A stretch of DNA of 5,161 nt from assembly GCA_009920815.1 (NCBI GenBank), contig RFZH01000170.1:1-5161 (forward strand). Reading direction: 5' to 3'. How positions within the stretch are numbered: the first letter of the stretch is position 1; each line of letters begins with the position of its first letter. The notes beneath the pieces were generated by a model. The model had not been told where the DNA came from, ran no database searches, and saw nothing but the letters and a program-made list of their open reading frames with translations. The position numbers were made by a program, and so were the translations under genes. Origin of the DNA: Paracoccaceae bacterium. GTDB lineage: Bacteria; Pseudomonadota; Alphaproteobacteria; Rhodobacterales; Rhodobacteraceae. Below, one piece after another: positions 1 to 5,161 of the stretch.

Positions 1-27
1 TTGTCTTAGATTCCAAAATGACGCAAG

Positions 28-49
28 GATAAGCGAAATTCCGCTTGTC
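28..49. promoter_or_regulatory. Imperfect palindrome upstream of the FadL-family gene, possible operator
   Basis: A 22-bp near-palindrome has 9 of 11 positions pairing. The inner arms are AAGCG (31-35) and CGCTT (42-46) around an A/T-rich centre, and the outer pair is GA (28-29) with TC (48-49). Mismatches fall at 30/47 and 36/41. It overlaps a possible -35 box (TTGTCA, 45-50), for which I see no convincing -10 partner. It has no following T-run, so a terminator is unlikely. Its position about 60-80 bp before the start codon fits a dimeric regulator site, but no regulator gene is in the window and the role is inference only. Confidence 0.3.
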
Positions 50-98
50 ATGAATATCATTCTGCAATTACCGTGGTCGAAAAGATATTTTCTTGTGC

Positions 99-104
99 GG
101 AGGA
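99..104 (+). promoter_or_regulatory. Shine-Dalgarno that fixes the FadL-family gene start
   Basis: GGAGGA lies 4 nt before the ATG at 109. This placement, together with the typical signal peptide that begins at that ATG, decides against the in-frame GTG at 73, which would add 12 residues ahead of the signal peptide and would place this site inside the coding region. Confidence 0.8.
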
Positions 105-108
105 AACA

Positions 109-1416
109 ATGAAAAAACTACTTATTTTATCGGCAAGTGTGGCGAGCATGTCCGCATCCATGGCCGCAGCGGGGGGCTGGCAAGCGTCATCGCTAGATAC
201 TGCGTTTATGTACAACACTGGTACTTTCGCGGAAATTTCGTTTGGTAAAGTAACACCAAGCATAAAAGCAAAGACCGCGATGGATTTTAACGGAAACCTA
301 TCAGACAGCGGTCGTTCGGTCATTGGCGATGAAAATCGCACATCCATGTCTTTCAAAACGGATGTTGGTAACCTATCTTTTGGTGTGTCTGCGTATAGAT
401 ACGGTTCTATTCAGATGCAGGGGGGCGCGTCCGATGCGCCGACAGGCACATGGATTCCCGATGCAAACGCAACCATCGATAAAATCGCGGCTCTTGGCAA
501 GTGGAAGGCGACCGATAGCATAGACGTGCTGTTTGGCATGACAAACAACACACTACAAGACAGCACTGTGAATACGATAATGGGTCAGTATAATATCTCG
601 TCTGCATCGGCGGCGCGGCCGGTGCTGGGTGTTGCCTATTCTATCCCTGACATTGCATTGCGGGTCGAAGCACAGTACATGCCAAAATCGAAAATGACCG
701 CGACCACGTCGTTTACAGAAGCTTCTTACGGTTTCCCAGCCACTGGATCTATTCCAGCGATTAGCTATGGGGACTCAGTTGCCGCTGCAACGGCCAATAG
801 CGCGGTTGCACCGTTGATCGCACAATACGCCGGCGCTTTGGCAGCTGCAGCTAGCGGTAACCTAACTCCTTTGGGAACGATACTGGCGAACCCTGTTGCT
901 GTTGGTACACTTCAGGCCGTTTCTGCCGCTGCCTCATCTGTATCTGACGTTGATGCAACGGTGGGTCTTCCTGAAACGCTGCGGTTAAATTTCCAAACGG
1001 GTATCGCGGCGGATACGCTTTTGTTTGGCTCGATTGAGCATGTCAAATGGTCTGGTGCGCAAATTTCGGTCCCGACTGGGTCATTAGCAACCAGCATAGA
1101 AACAGAATTTTCAGACACGACATCCTACAGCTTGGGTGTTGGCCGCAAATTAAACGAGCAATGGTCAATTTCGGCGACATATTCAAAAGAGCCAGGCAAT
1201 GACAGCACCAGTGGCAGTTTGTTTACCGTTTCAAATGGGACAGAAGGCGTGACATTAGGTGCGCGTTTTACCCAAGGCAATATGGTTGTTTCTGGCGGTG
1301 TGAACTACACCCGCGTAGGTGCTGTGGATATTGTTACCGACAGTGGTCAGACTTTGGCGACATATGGTGGGAATACCGCCATGGGCGTTGGTGTGAAAGT
1401 TGGGTTTACTTTCTAA
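109..1416 (+). CDS. FadL/OmpP1/TodX-family outer-membrane transport protein
   Basis: A 435-residue predicted outer-membrane beta-barrel of the FadL type, a family that lets long-chain fatty acids and other hydrophobic compounds cross the outer membrane by lateral diffusion. Residues 1 to about 20 form a Sec signal peptide (MKK, a hydrophobic stretch, then a small-residue cleavage zone near SMAAA). Residues about 36-45 (GTFAEISFGK) match the N-terminal region of roseobacter FadL homologues. The motif LPETLRLNF (about 287-295), followed by strands ending in EHVKWSGA, matches the family's conserved LPE...W-S segment. The C-terminus alternates polar and hydrophobic residues and ends in Phe (VGVKVGFTF), the usual barrel insertion signal. 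Length is near the family norm. An Ala-rich, helix-prone stretch at about 222-282 is unusual and probably forms an extracellular loop. The gene appears monocistronic, with its own terminator downstream. The substrate is not predictable; uptake of fatty acids or other hydrophobic compounds is inferred from the family. Confidence 0.87.
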   Translation: MKKLLILSASVASMSASMAAAGGWQASSLDTAFMYNTGTFAEISFGKVTPSIKAKTAMDFNGNLSDSGRSVIGDENRTSMSFKTDVGNLSFGVSAYRYGSIQMQGGASDAPTGTWIPDANATIDKIAALGKWKATDSIDVLFGMTNNTLQDSTVNTIMGQYNISSASAARPVLGVAYSIPDIALRVEAQYMPKSKMTATTSFTEASYGFPATGSIPAISYGDSVAAATANSAVAPLIAQYAGALAAAASGNLTPLGTILANPVAVGTLQAVSAAASSVSDVDATVGLPETLRLNFQTGIAADTLLFGSIEHVKWSGAQISVPTGSLATSIETEFSDTTSYSLGVGRKLNEQWSISATYSKEPGNDSTSGSLFTVSNGTEGVTLGARFTQGNMVVSGGVNYTRVGAVDIVTDSGQTLATYGGNTAMGVGVKVGFTF

Positions 1417-1428
1417 TTAAATTTAAAT

Positions 1429-1472
1429 GAAGGTGGCGTGAATTTAAGATCACGCCACTTTTGTGTTTTTTA
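1429..1472 (+). terminator. Rho-independent terminator after the FadL-family gene
   Basis: GTGGCGTG (1433-1440) pairs perfectly with CACGCCAC (1451-1458) around a 10-nt A/T-rich loop. The stem can be lengthened outward by G-U and A-U pairs into the T-tract. The 3' arm runs into TTTTGTGTTTTTT (1459-1471). It begins 13 nt after the stop codon, which separates this gene from the PagL-like gene downstream. Confidence 0.9.
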
Positions 1473-1487
1473 TAAAGATGTGTTTAC

Positions 1488-1576
1488 ATGAATGGTTCAT
1501 TCGCGGCGTTGATGATTGGTTTGGGTCTTTGGGATATGGGCGTCAAATATTGCCCATCAACGGGGTGTTTGGCCCC
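1488..1576 (+). pseudogene. Out-of-frame 5' part of the PagL-like gene
   Basis: The ATG at 1488 opens a frame beginning MNGSFAALMIGLGLWDMG, a short hydrophobic leader, then VKYCPSTGCLA. This reads like the N-terminus of roseobacter PagL-like proteins. The frame runs on out of register and stops at TGA 1605-1607. The catalytic body lies in the next frame, one base later. Removing one C from the CCCC run at 1573-1576 joins the two as ...GCLA-RYSIHQNSVND..., giving one protein of about 163 residues, normal for PagL. This could be a real inactivating mutation or a sequencing or assembly error. The ATG has no good Shine-Dalgarno, and only 15 nt separate it from the preceding T-tract. That the N-terminus belongs to this gene is inference. 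Confidence 0.55.
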
Positions 1577-1980
1577 GCTATTCAATCCACCAAAATTCTG
1601 TAAATGATGCCGTCACCGGGACAGAATTTTATTTCCGTCGGAAAACAGGGCATGCAAACGGACCATTTGAAAATGTCTGGGGGCTTTCGGTTTCTGATAA
1701 AGGTGAGTTATGGGCAGGGATCGGACATGCCTATGATATCGATACGCCCATCGACCATCTTGGCATCCAGCTGCATGCGATGACGGGTCTTTATGAACCT
1801 GGTCAGGGCACCGACCTTGGCGGCCCGATTGAATTTCGCTCAGGCATAGAAGTCATGTATGAATTAAGTGACGGTTGGCGCATCGGGGCAGGGTGGGATC
1901 ATCGGTCCAACCTAGGTCTATACAAAGTAAACCCTGGACTTGAGACCACATTTATCCGACTTTCTGTTCCGTTGCGTTAA
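1516..1980 (+). CDS. PagL-like lipid A 3-O-deacylase (acyloxyacyl hydrolase), probably frameshifted at its 5' end
   Basis: PagL enzymes are small outer-membrane barrels that remove the 3-O-linked acyl chain of lipid A. Counting from the TTG at 1516 (154 residues), the body carries the PagL active site: His129 and Ser131 in DHRSN, and Glu143 in NPGLET. The H-x-S spacing and the 14-residue distance from His to Glu equal those of Pseudomonas PagL (His126, Ser128, Glu140). Other family-like segments are GTEFYFRR, GPFENVWGLSVSDKGELWAGIGH and GGPIEFRSGIE. The C-terminus FIRLSVPLR fits a last beta-strand. The open frame has no signal peptide: TTG 1516 follows directly after TGA stops, has no Shine-Dalgarno, and gives an implausible N-terminus. 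Recognisable homology begins only near 1576. The missing signal-bearing start lies in another frame upstream (1488-1576). If the shift is real, export and function are probably lost; if it is a sequencing error, the gene is intact. The family call is firm, but lipid A deacylation in this organism is inferred. Confidence 0.8.
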   Translation: MVWVFGIWASNIAHQRGVWPRYSIHQNSVNDAVTGTEFYFRRKTGHANGPFENVWGLSVSDKGELWAGIGHAYDIDTPIDHLGIQLHAMTGLYEPGQGTDLGGPIEFRSGIEVMYELSDGWRIGAGWDHRSNLGLYKVNPGLETTFIRLSVPLR

Positions 1981-1994
1981 TCGGTAAAAAAATC

Positions 1995-2022
1995 TTGCCA
2001 ATTTAGCTGAGGTTTGTACTCT
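1995..2022 (+). promoter_or_regulatory. Weak candidate sigma-70-type promoter for the TRAP operon
   Basis: TTGCCA (1995-2000) and TACTCT (2017-2022) are separated by 16 bp within the 69-nt gap between the PagL-like gene and dctP. The -35 is a fair match and the -10 is poor. The gap contains no terminator, so read-through from upstream is also possible. An 8-bp palindrome TGTCGACA (2023-2030) follows immediately. Confidence 0.25.
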
Positions 2023-2038
2023 TGTCGACATAATCAAC

Positions 2039-2044
2039 AGGAGG
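2039..2044 (+). promoter_or_regulatory. Strong Shine-Dalgarno that fixes the dctP start
   Basis: AGGAGG lies 5 nt before the ATG at 2050, an almost ideal site. It shows that translation begins there, directly at the signal peptide, and not at the in-frame TTG at 2014, which would add 12 residues and lacks a site of its own. Confidence 0.85.
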
Positions 2045-2049
2045 ACTTC

Positions 2050-3057
2050 ATGAAAAGATCAACGACTGCACTGATCAGTGCTGCGATATTTGCAGCATTT
2101 GCATCCGAAGCCATGGCAACAGAGTGGAACGTTTCTCTCTGGGGTAAGCGTCGTGCGTTTACCGAACATGTTGAAAAAATTGCTGAATTGGTCAGCGAAA
2201 AAACAGGTGGCGCGTTCACAATGAACATCAGCTACGGCGGCTTGTCAAAAAATACCGAAAACCTGGACGGTTTGTCCATCGGAGCTTTTGAAATGGCCCA
2301 GATTTGCGCAGGGTATCATACGGATAAAAACCCGGCTGTGACTGTGCTTGAGTTGCCGTTTTTAGGGGTAAATACCCTAGAGGAAGAGGTGGCCGTATCA
2401 AACGCAGTCTATGCGCATCCCGCAGTAAAGGCAGATTTTGAACGCTGGGGCGCAATGACCCTTATGACATCACCGATGCCACAATATAACCTTGTTGGTA
2501 CAGGTGAACCCCGTGACACATTGGAAAAAATGCAAGGCATGCGCGTGCGTGCAACAGGCGGTTTGGGTGATGCGTTCAAAGCCGTGGGTGCGGTTCCAAC
2601 ATCCGTGACCAGCTCGGAGGCATATAACGCCATGGAAGCAGGCGTGGTTGATACAGTCGCGTTCGCACAACATGCGCATTTGTCGTTCCGGACTATCGAT
2701 CAGGCGACATGGTGGACCGAAAACTTGAACCCCGGCACAGTGAACTGTCCCGTATTGGTTGGCATTGATGCCTATAATGCACTGTCTGATGAAGAGCGCG
2801 CGGCACTTGACGGTTCAGTGGACGAGGCAATCGCATATTACCTTGAAAACTATGGTAAATTGCTGGACCGTTGGGAAGAAGTTCTGGCCGAGAAAAACGT
2901 GACCAAGGTAAAAATCTCTGACGAAGAACTGGCGTCATTCCGTGTAACAGCGGCTGGTGCCATTCAATCTGCGTGGGTCGAGGATATGAATGCTAAGGGC
3001 ATTCCTGGTCAGGAACTGTTGGACATCGTGACAACGACTTTGGCTGGCATGCGCTAG
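2050..3057 (+). CDS. dctP: TRAP transporter periplasmic substrate-binding protein (DctP family)
   Basis: The 335-residue periplasmic receptor of a tripartite ATP-independent (TRAP) importer; it captures an organic acid and delivers it to the DctQ-DctM membrane complex. A Sec signal peptide spans residues 1-23 (MKRSTT, a hydrophobic core, cleavage after AMA). The mature protein starts TEWNVSLWGKRRAF. The hallmark is GMRVRATGG, in which Arg167 aligns with the conserved ligand-carboxylate-binding arginine of the family (Arg147 in SiaP). It is followed by the family pattern for choosing lobes, GAVPTSVTSSEAYNAMEAGVVD. The segments NLDGLSIGAFEMAQICAGYH and VTVLELPFL place it in a less studied branch of DctP-like proteins seen in roseobacters. 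There are only two cysteines (86 and 233). Length is typical (about 330). It is the first gene of a dctPQM operon, 56 nt before dctQ. The ligand is probably a carboxylate because the arginine is present, but its identity cannot be read from sequence. Confidence 0.93.
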   Translation: MKRSTTALISAAIFAAFASEAMATEWNVSLWGKRRAFTEHVEKIAELVSEKTGGAFTMNISYGGLSKNTENLDGLSIGAFEMAQICAGYHTDKNPAVTVLELPFLGVNTLEEEVAVSNAVYAHPAVKADFERWGAMTLMTSPMPQYNLVGTGEPRDTLEKMQGMRVRATGGLGDAFKAVGAVPTSVTSSEAYNAMEAGVVDTVAFAQHAHLSFRTIDQATWWTENLNPGTVNCPVLVGIDAYNALSDEERAALDGSVDEAIAYYLENYGKLLDRWEEVLAEKNVTKVKISDEELASFRVTAAGAIQSAWVEDMNAKGIPGQELLDIVTTTLAGMR

Positions 3058-3065
3058 GTCTTATT

Positions 3066-3094
3066 GGGTCGCACCCAAGATGTGCGGCCCTTTT
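3066..3094 (+). terminator. Intergenic hairpin between dctP and dctQ (attenuator or mRNA-stabilising stem)
   Basis: GGGTCGCAC (3066-3074) pairs with GTGCGGCCC (3082-3090) over nine positions with one G-U wobble and a 7-nt loop, and is followed by TTTT. The T-tract is short and broken by CCC, so it probably terminates only partly. Such stems after binding-protein genes commonly give extra binding-protein mRNA relative to permease mRNA, by partial termination or by blocking 3' exonucleases. The stem is seen directly; the function is inferred. Confidence 0.7.
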
Positions 3095-3113
3095 CCCATT
3101 AGGAGTTAGGCTG

Positions 3114-3740
3114 ATGTCAAACGCTCAGGTTCTGAGCGATCAAACGTCTCTTGGACGTTTGGATCGTAGCTTATACAAGGTTGAAGCTTTTTTCGCGCTG
3201 GGCTCGGGGGTGATGACCCTCACGCTTATGGTGCTTGCTGTCATTTCTGTGTCGGGGCGTCATTTGTTCAATGCGCCGTTGCCAGGCTATGTTGACTGGA
3301 TTTCACAGGCCATGCCCTTTATTGCCTTTTTGGGTTTGTCTTACACGCACCGTGATGGTGGTCATATTCGCATGGATTTGGTCATTGGGCGCTTTCAGGG
3401 GCGTTGGATGTGGCTGATTGAAATGTTTTCATCAATATTCGTGTTGGGCGTTATAATCCTGTTAATCTGGGGATCATGGTCCCATTTTGACCGCAGTTTT
3501 GACTGGGCCTCTCCGCTATTTAGTCGTGACAGTACGATTGATATCAACTTACCGATTTGGCCAACCAAACTTTTGGTGCCGATCATGTTTTCAGTTTTGG
3601 CTTTGCGCACTGTTTTACAGATTTGGGCATACGCACGGGCTTTTGCAAATAACACCGAACGACCGATTGCTGTGCCTTTGCCGCAATCGATCGCAGACCA
3701 AGCCATGGCCGAAGCCGCAATGGTCGATAAACAAGGATAA
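3114..3740 (+). CDS. dctQ: TRAP transporter small membrane subunit (DctQ family)
   Basis: The 208-residue inner-membrane small subunit, which in known TRAP systems associates with DctM and is essential for transport. Four hydrophobic segments lie at about 26-47, 63-79, 100-122 and 153-172, the standard DctQ topology. Family markers are VSGRHLFNAPLPGYVDW (about 46-62, equivalent to the usual V..R..FN...-W/E region) and YTHRDGGHIRMDLV (77-90). The loop between TM3 and TM4 (about 123-150) is longer and more polar than in many family members. The hydrophilic C-terminal tail (about 175-208) is cytoplasmic. The ATG at 3114 has AGGAG at 3101-3105 with an 8-nt spacer. The gene follows the dctP hairpin, and only 5 nt separate its stop from the dctM ATG, so the two are translated as a coupled pair. 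Confidence 0.93.
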   Translation: MSNAQVLSDQTSLGRLDRSLYKVEAFFALGSGVMTLTLMVLAVISVSGRHLFNAPLPGYVDWISQAMPFIAFLGLSYTHRDGGHIRMDLVIGRFQGRWMWLIEMFSSIFVLGVIILLIWGSWSHFDRSFDWASPLFSRDSTIDINLPIWPTKLLVPIMFSVLALRTVLQIWAYARAFANNTERPIAVPLPQSIADQAMAEAAMVDKQG

Positions 3741-3745
3741 CACGG

Positions 3746-5146
3746 ATGGAACCTATTGATATTGGTATTGCTGTATCGCTGATTCTGGTGGTCTTTGTGG
3801 TATTGGGGATGCGCGTTGCATTTGCCGCTGCGGTCACTGGGTTCATTGGTCTTTTGTGGATCTTCTGGGCAAAAAAGGGCTATGATCCAGATGCGTTTGG
3901 TTGGGCTTTGGGCGTTGCGGTGAAAACCGCGGGGCAGGTGCCCCATTCTAAAATAAGCTCACAGGCACTATCGTTGATCCCGACCTTTATTTTGATTGGC
4001 TATCTTGCCTATTACGCGGGTCTTACAAAAGCGTTGTTTGAAGCCGCAAAGCGGTGGGTCGGCTGGATGCCCGGTGGTATGGCCGTGTCAACCGTGTTTG
4101 CAACCGCTGGATTTGCTGCGGTTTCTGGCGCATCTGTTGCAACGTCAGCTGTTTTCGCCCGCATAGCTATTCCAGAGATGTTGGCTGTCGGATATAACAA
4201 ACGCTTTGCTGCGGGGGTTGTGGCGGCCGGTGGCACGTTGGCGTCACTTATTCCGCCATCCGCAATCTTGGTGATTTATGCGATTATTGTGGAACAAAAC
4301 GTGGGAAAATTGCTTTTGGCTGGTTTTATTCCCGGTGCGTTTTCGGCCGTGATTTATGCATGTCTGATTGTCGGTATGGCATTGACCATCAAAAACTTTG
4401 GCCCGCCGGTTGGTGGCTTTACTTGGGGGCAAAGATTTTCGTCTTTGTTGCCTGCTTTTCCAATCTTTTTCGTGGTCTTTATCATCATCTTTTTCATCTA
4501 TAACCCGTTCGGCGGTGATCCGTTCGGCACACCGACAGAAGGTGGCGCATTGGGGGCTGCGGTGGTTTTGCTGGTTGCGATCCTAAAAGGCATGAAATGG
4601 TCTCAGTTGAAATCTGCTTTGTTGGAAACTGCTAAACTGTCTGCAATGATTTTTGCAATCATATGGGGCGTCTTGATCTATGTCCGTTTCTTGGGGTTTG
4701 CCCAATTGCCCAAGGCGTTTTCCGCCTTCATTTCGTCACTTGACCAGCCGCCGATGATGACCTTGGTGATGATCCTTCTAGCTTATGCTGTTTTGGGGAT
4801 GTTCATGGATGCGATCGGTATGCTGCTGTTGACTTTGCCGGTGGTTTATCCTGCGGTTATGGCCCTAAATGGCGGAGAAATGGTTTCGGCCGCTGACAGC
4901 GCTTTTGGCATGTCGGGCCCGATGTGCGCGATATGGTTCGGGATTTTGGTCGTCAAAATGGCCGAGTTCTGTTTGATCACCCCACCGATTGGCTTGAACT
5001 GTTTTGTCGTTGCGGGGGTCCGAGACGATTTGACAGTACAAGATGTGTTCCGTGGCGTAACGCCATTCTTTGTCGCCGATGCGATCACTATCGCGCTACT
5101 GGTGGCCTTTCCAGCGATTGTGTTGTGGTTGCCGTCGATGGCGTAA
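3746..5146 (+). CDS. dctM: TRAP transporter large permease subunit (DctM family)
   Basis: The 466-residue channel-forming subunit of the TRAP importer, which uses an ion gradient (usually sodium) to move the ligand delivered by DctP. About 12 or more hydrophobic helices are visible. Family signatures in order: SGASVATSAVFARIAIPEM (127-145; the usual form is SGSS), GYNKRFAAGVVAAGGTLASLIPPS (to 172), TPTEGGALGA (from 262), the helix MFMDAIGMLLLTLPVVYP (about 352-369), and KMAEFCLITPPIGLN (404-418). It is about 40 residues longer than the common 425-residue form. Most of the extra length is near the N-terminus (about 42-75, including PHSKISSQ), with a smaller addition before TPTEGG (YNPFGGDPF). 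This form resembles a distinct DctM branch that I recall from roseobacters, matching the divergent DctP. Its Shine-Dalgarno AAGGA (3733-3737) abuts the dctQ stop codon. The gene ends in TAATAG (tandem stops). No terminator is visible in the 15 nt left. Confidence 0.95.
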   Translation: MEPIDIGIAVSLILVVFVVLGMRVAFAAAVTGFIGLLWIFWAKKGYDPDAFGWALGVAVKTAGQVPHSKISSQALSLIPTFILIGYLAYYAGLTKALFEAAKRWVGWMPGGMAVSTVFATAGFAAVSGASVATSAVFARIAIPEMLAVGYNKRFAAGVVAAGGTLASLIPPSAILVIYAIIVEQNVGKLLLAGFIPGAFSAVIYACLIVGMALTIKNFGPPVGGFTWGQRFSSLLPAFPIFFVVFIIIFFIYNPFGGDPFGTPTEGGALGAAVVLLVAILKGMKWSQLKSALLETAKLSAMIFAIIWGVLIYVRFLGFAQLPKAFSAFISSLDQPPMMTLVMILLAYAVLGMFMDAIGMLLLTLPVVYPAVMALNGGEMVSAADSAFGMSGPMCAIWFGILVVKMAEFCLITPPIGLNCFVVAGVRDDLTVQDVFRGVTPFFVADAITIALLVAFPAIVLWLPSMA

Positions 5147-5161
5147 TAGTATGGGTACGCG

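Noticed and set aside
73..108. GTG at 73 as an alternative start for the FadL-family gene
   Set aside because: It would place 12 residues, including a Cys and acidic residues, ahead of a normal signal peptide and would bury the Shine-Dalgarno within the coding region.
57..356. Minus-strand open frame over the start of the FadL-family gene
   Set aside because: It lies antisense to a well-supported gene with signal peptide and ribosome site, and its translation shows no recognisable domain.
1573..1576. Phase-variable slippage tract in the PagL-like gene
   Set aside because: A run of only four Cs is too short to be a typical phase-variation tract; a simple indel or read error is more likely.
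2023..2030. TGTCGACA palindrome as an operator for the TRAP operon
   Set aside because: Eight symmetrical bases occur easily by chance, and there is no second copy or supporting feature nearby.
2014..2049. TTG at 2014 as the dctP start
   Set aside because: It has no ribosome site, whereas the ATG at 2050 has a near-ideal AGGAGG and begins a clean signal peptide.
3395..3946. Long minus-strand frame (183 codons) across dctQ and the start of dctM
   Set aside because: It spans two strongly supported genes and its gap antisense, and the translation is low-quality (rich in N, S, T, I) with no domain.
4012..5088. Several short open frames, mostly minus strand, inside dctM
   Set aside because: They are shadows of the dctM reading frame, with no ribosome sites or recognisable products.
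1..5161. Search for CRISPR arrays, tRNA or rRNA genes, insertion sequences, toxin-antitoxin or defence genes
   Set aside because: No regularly spaced repeats, cloverleaf, transposase, terminal inverted repeats or recognisable defence domains were seen on either strand.

Overview
This 5.2 kb window looks like part of the chromosome of a marine alphaproteobacterium, most likely a Rhodobacterales/Roseobacter-group member with moderate GC. The reasons are the style of the FadL-like and PagL-like outer-membrane proteins, the complete tripartite TRAP uptake system, and the short, gene-dense, co-directional layout. The lineage is inferred from protein style; no marker gene is present. All five protein-coding loci read left to right (+ strand).

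Layout: (1) 1-108 is an upstream regulatory stretch with an imperfect palindrome and a strong Shine-Dalgarno. (2) 109-1416 encodes a FadL/OmpP1/TodX-family outer-membrane beta-barrel, closed by a clear intrinsic terminator (about 1429-1472). (3) 1488-1980 is a PagL-like lipid A 3-O-deacylase (acyloxyacyl hydrolase) gene. Its catalytic His/Ser/Glu are intact, but its 5' end lies in a different frame, and a single surplus base, most simply in the CCCC at 1573-1576, would account for this. (4) 2050-5146 is a dctP-dctQ-dctM TRAP operon: a periplasmic binding protein, a small 4-TM membrane subunit and a large membrane subunit. A strong hairpin sits between dctP and dctQ, where it could set a high binding-protein to permease ratio. 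The window ends 15 nt after dctM.

How they could work together: FadL-type proteins admit hydrophobic compounds through the outer membrane, PagL-type enzymes trim lipid A in the outer membrane, and the TRAP system imports an organic acid across the inner membrane using an ion gradient. No evidence shows that the first two genes belong to the same pathway as the TRAP operon; adjacency is the only link. The TRAP ligand cannot be named from sequence. I see no defence system, mobile element, CRISPR array, tRNA or rRNA. The window is mostly ordinary transport and envelope biology, and the probable frameshift in the PagL-like gene is its most notable feature.
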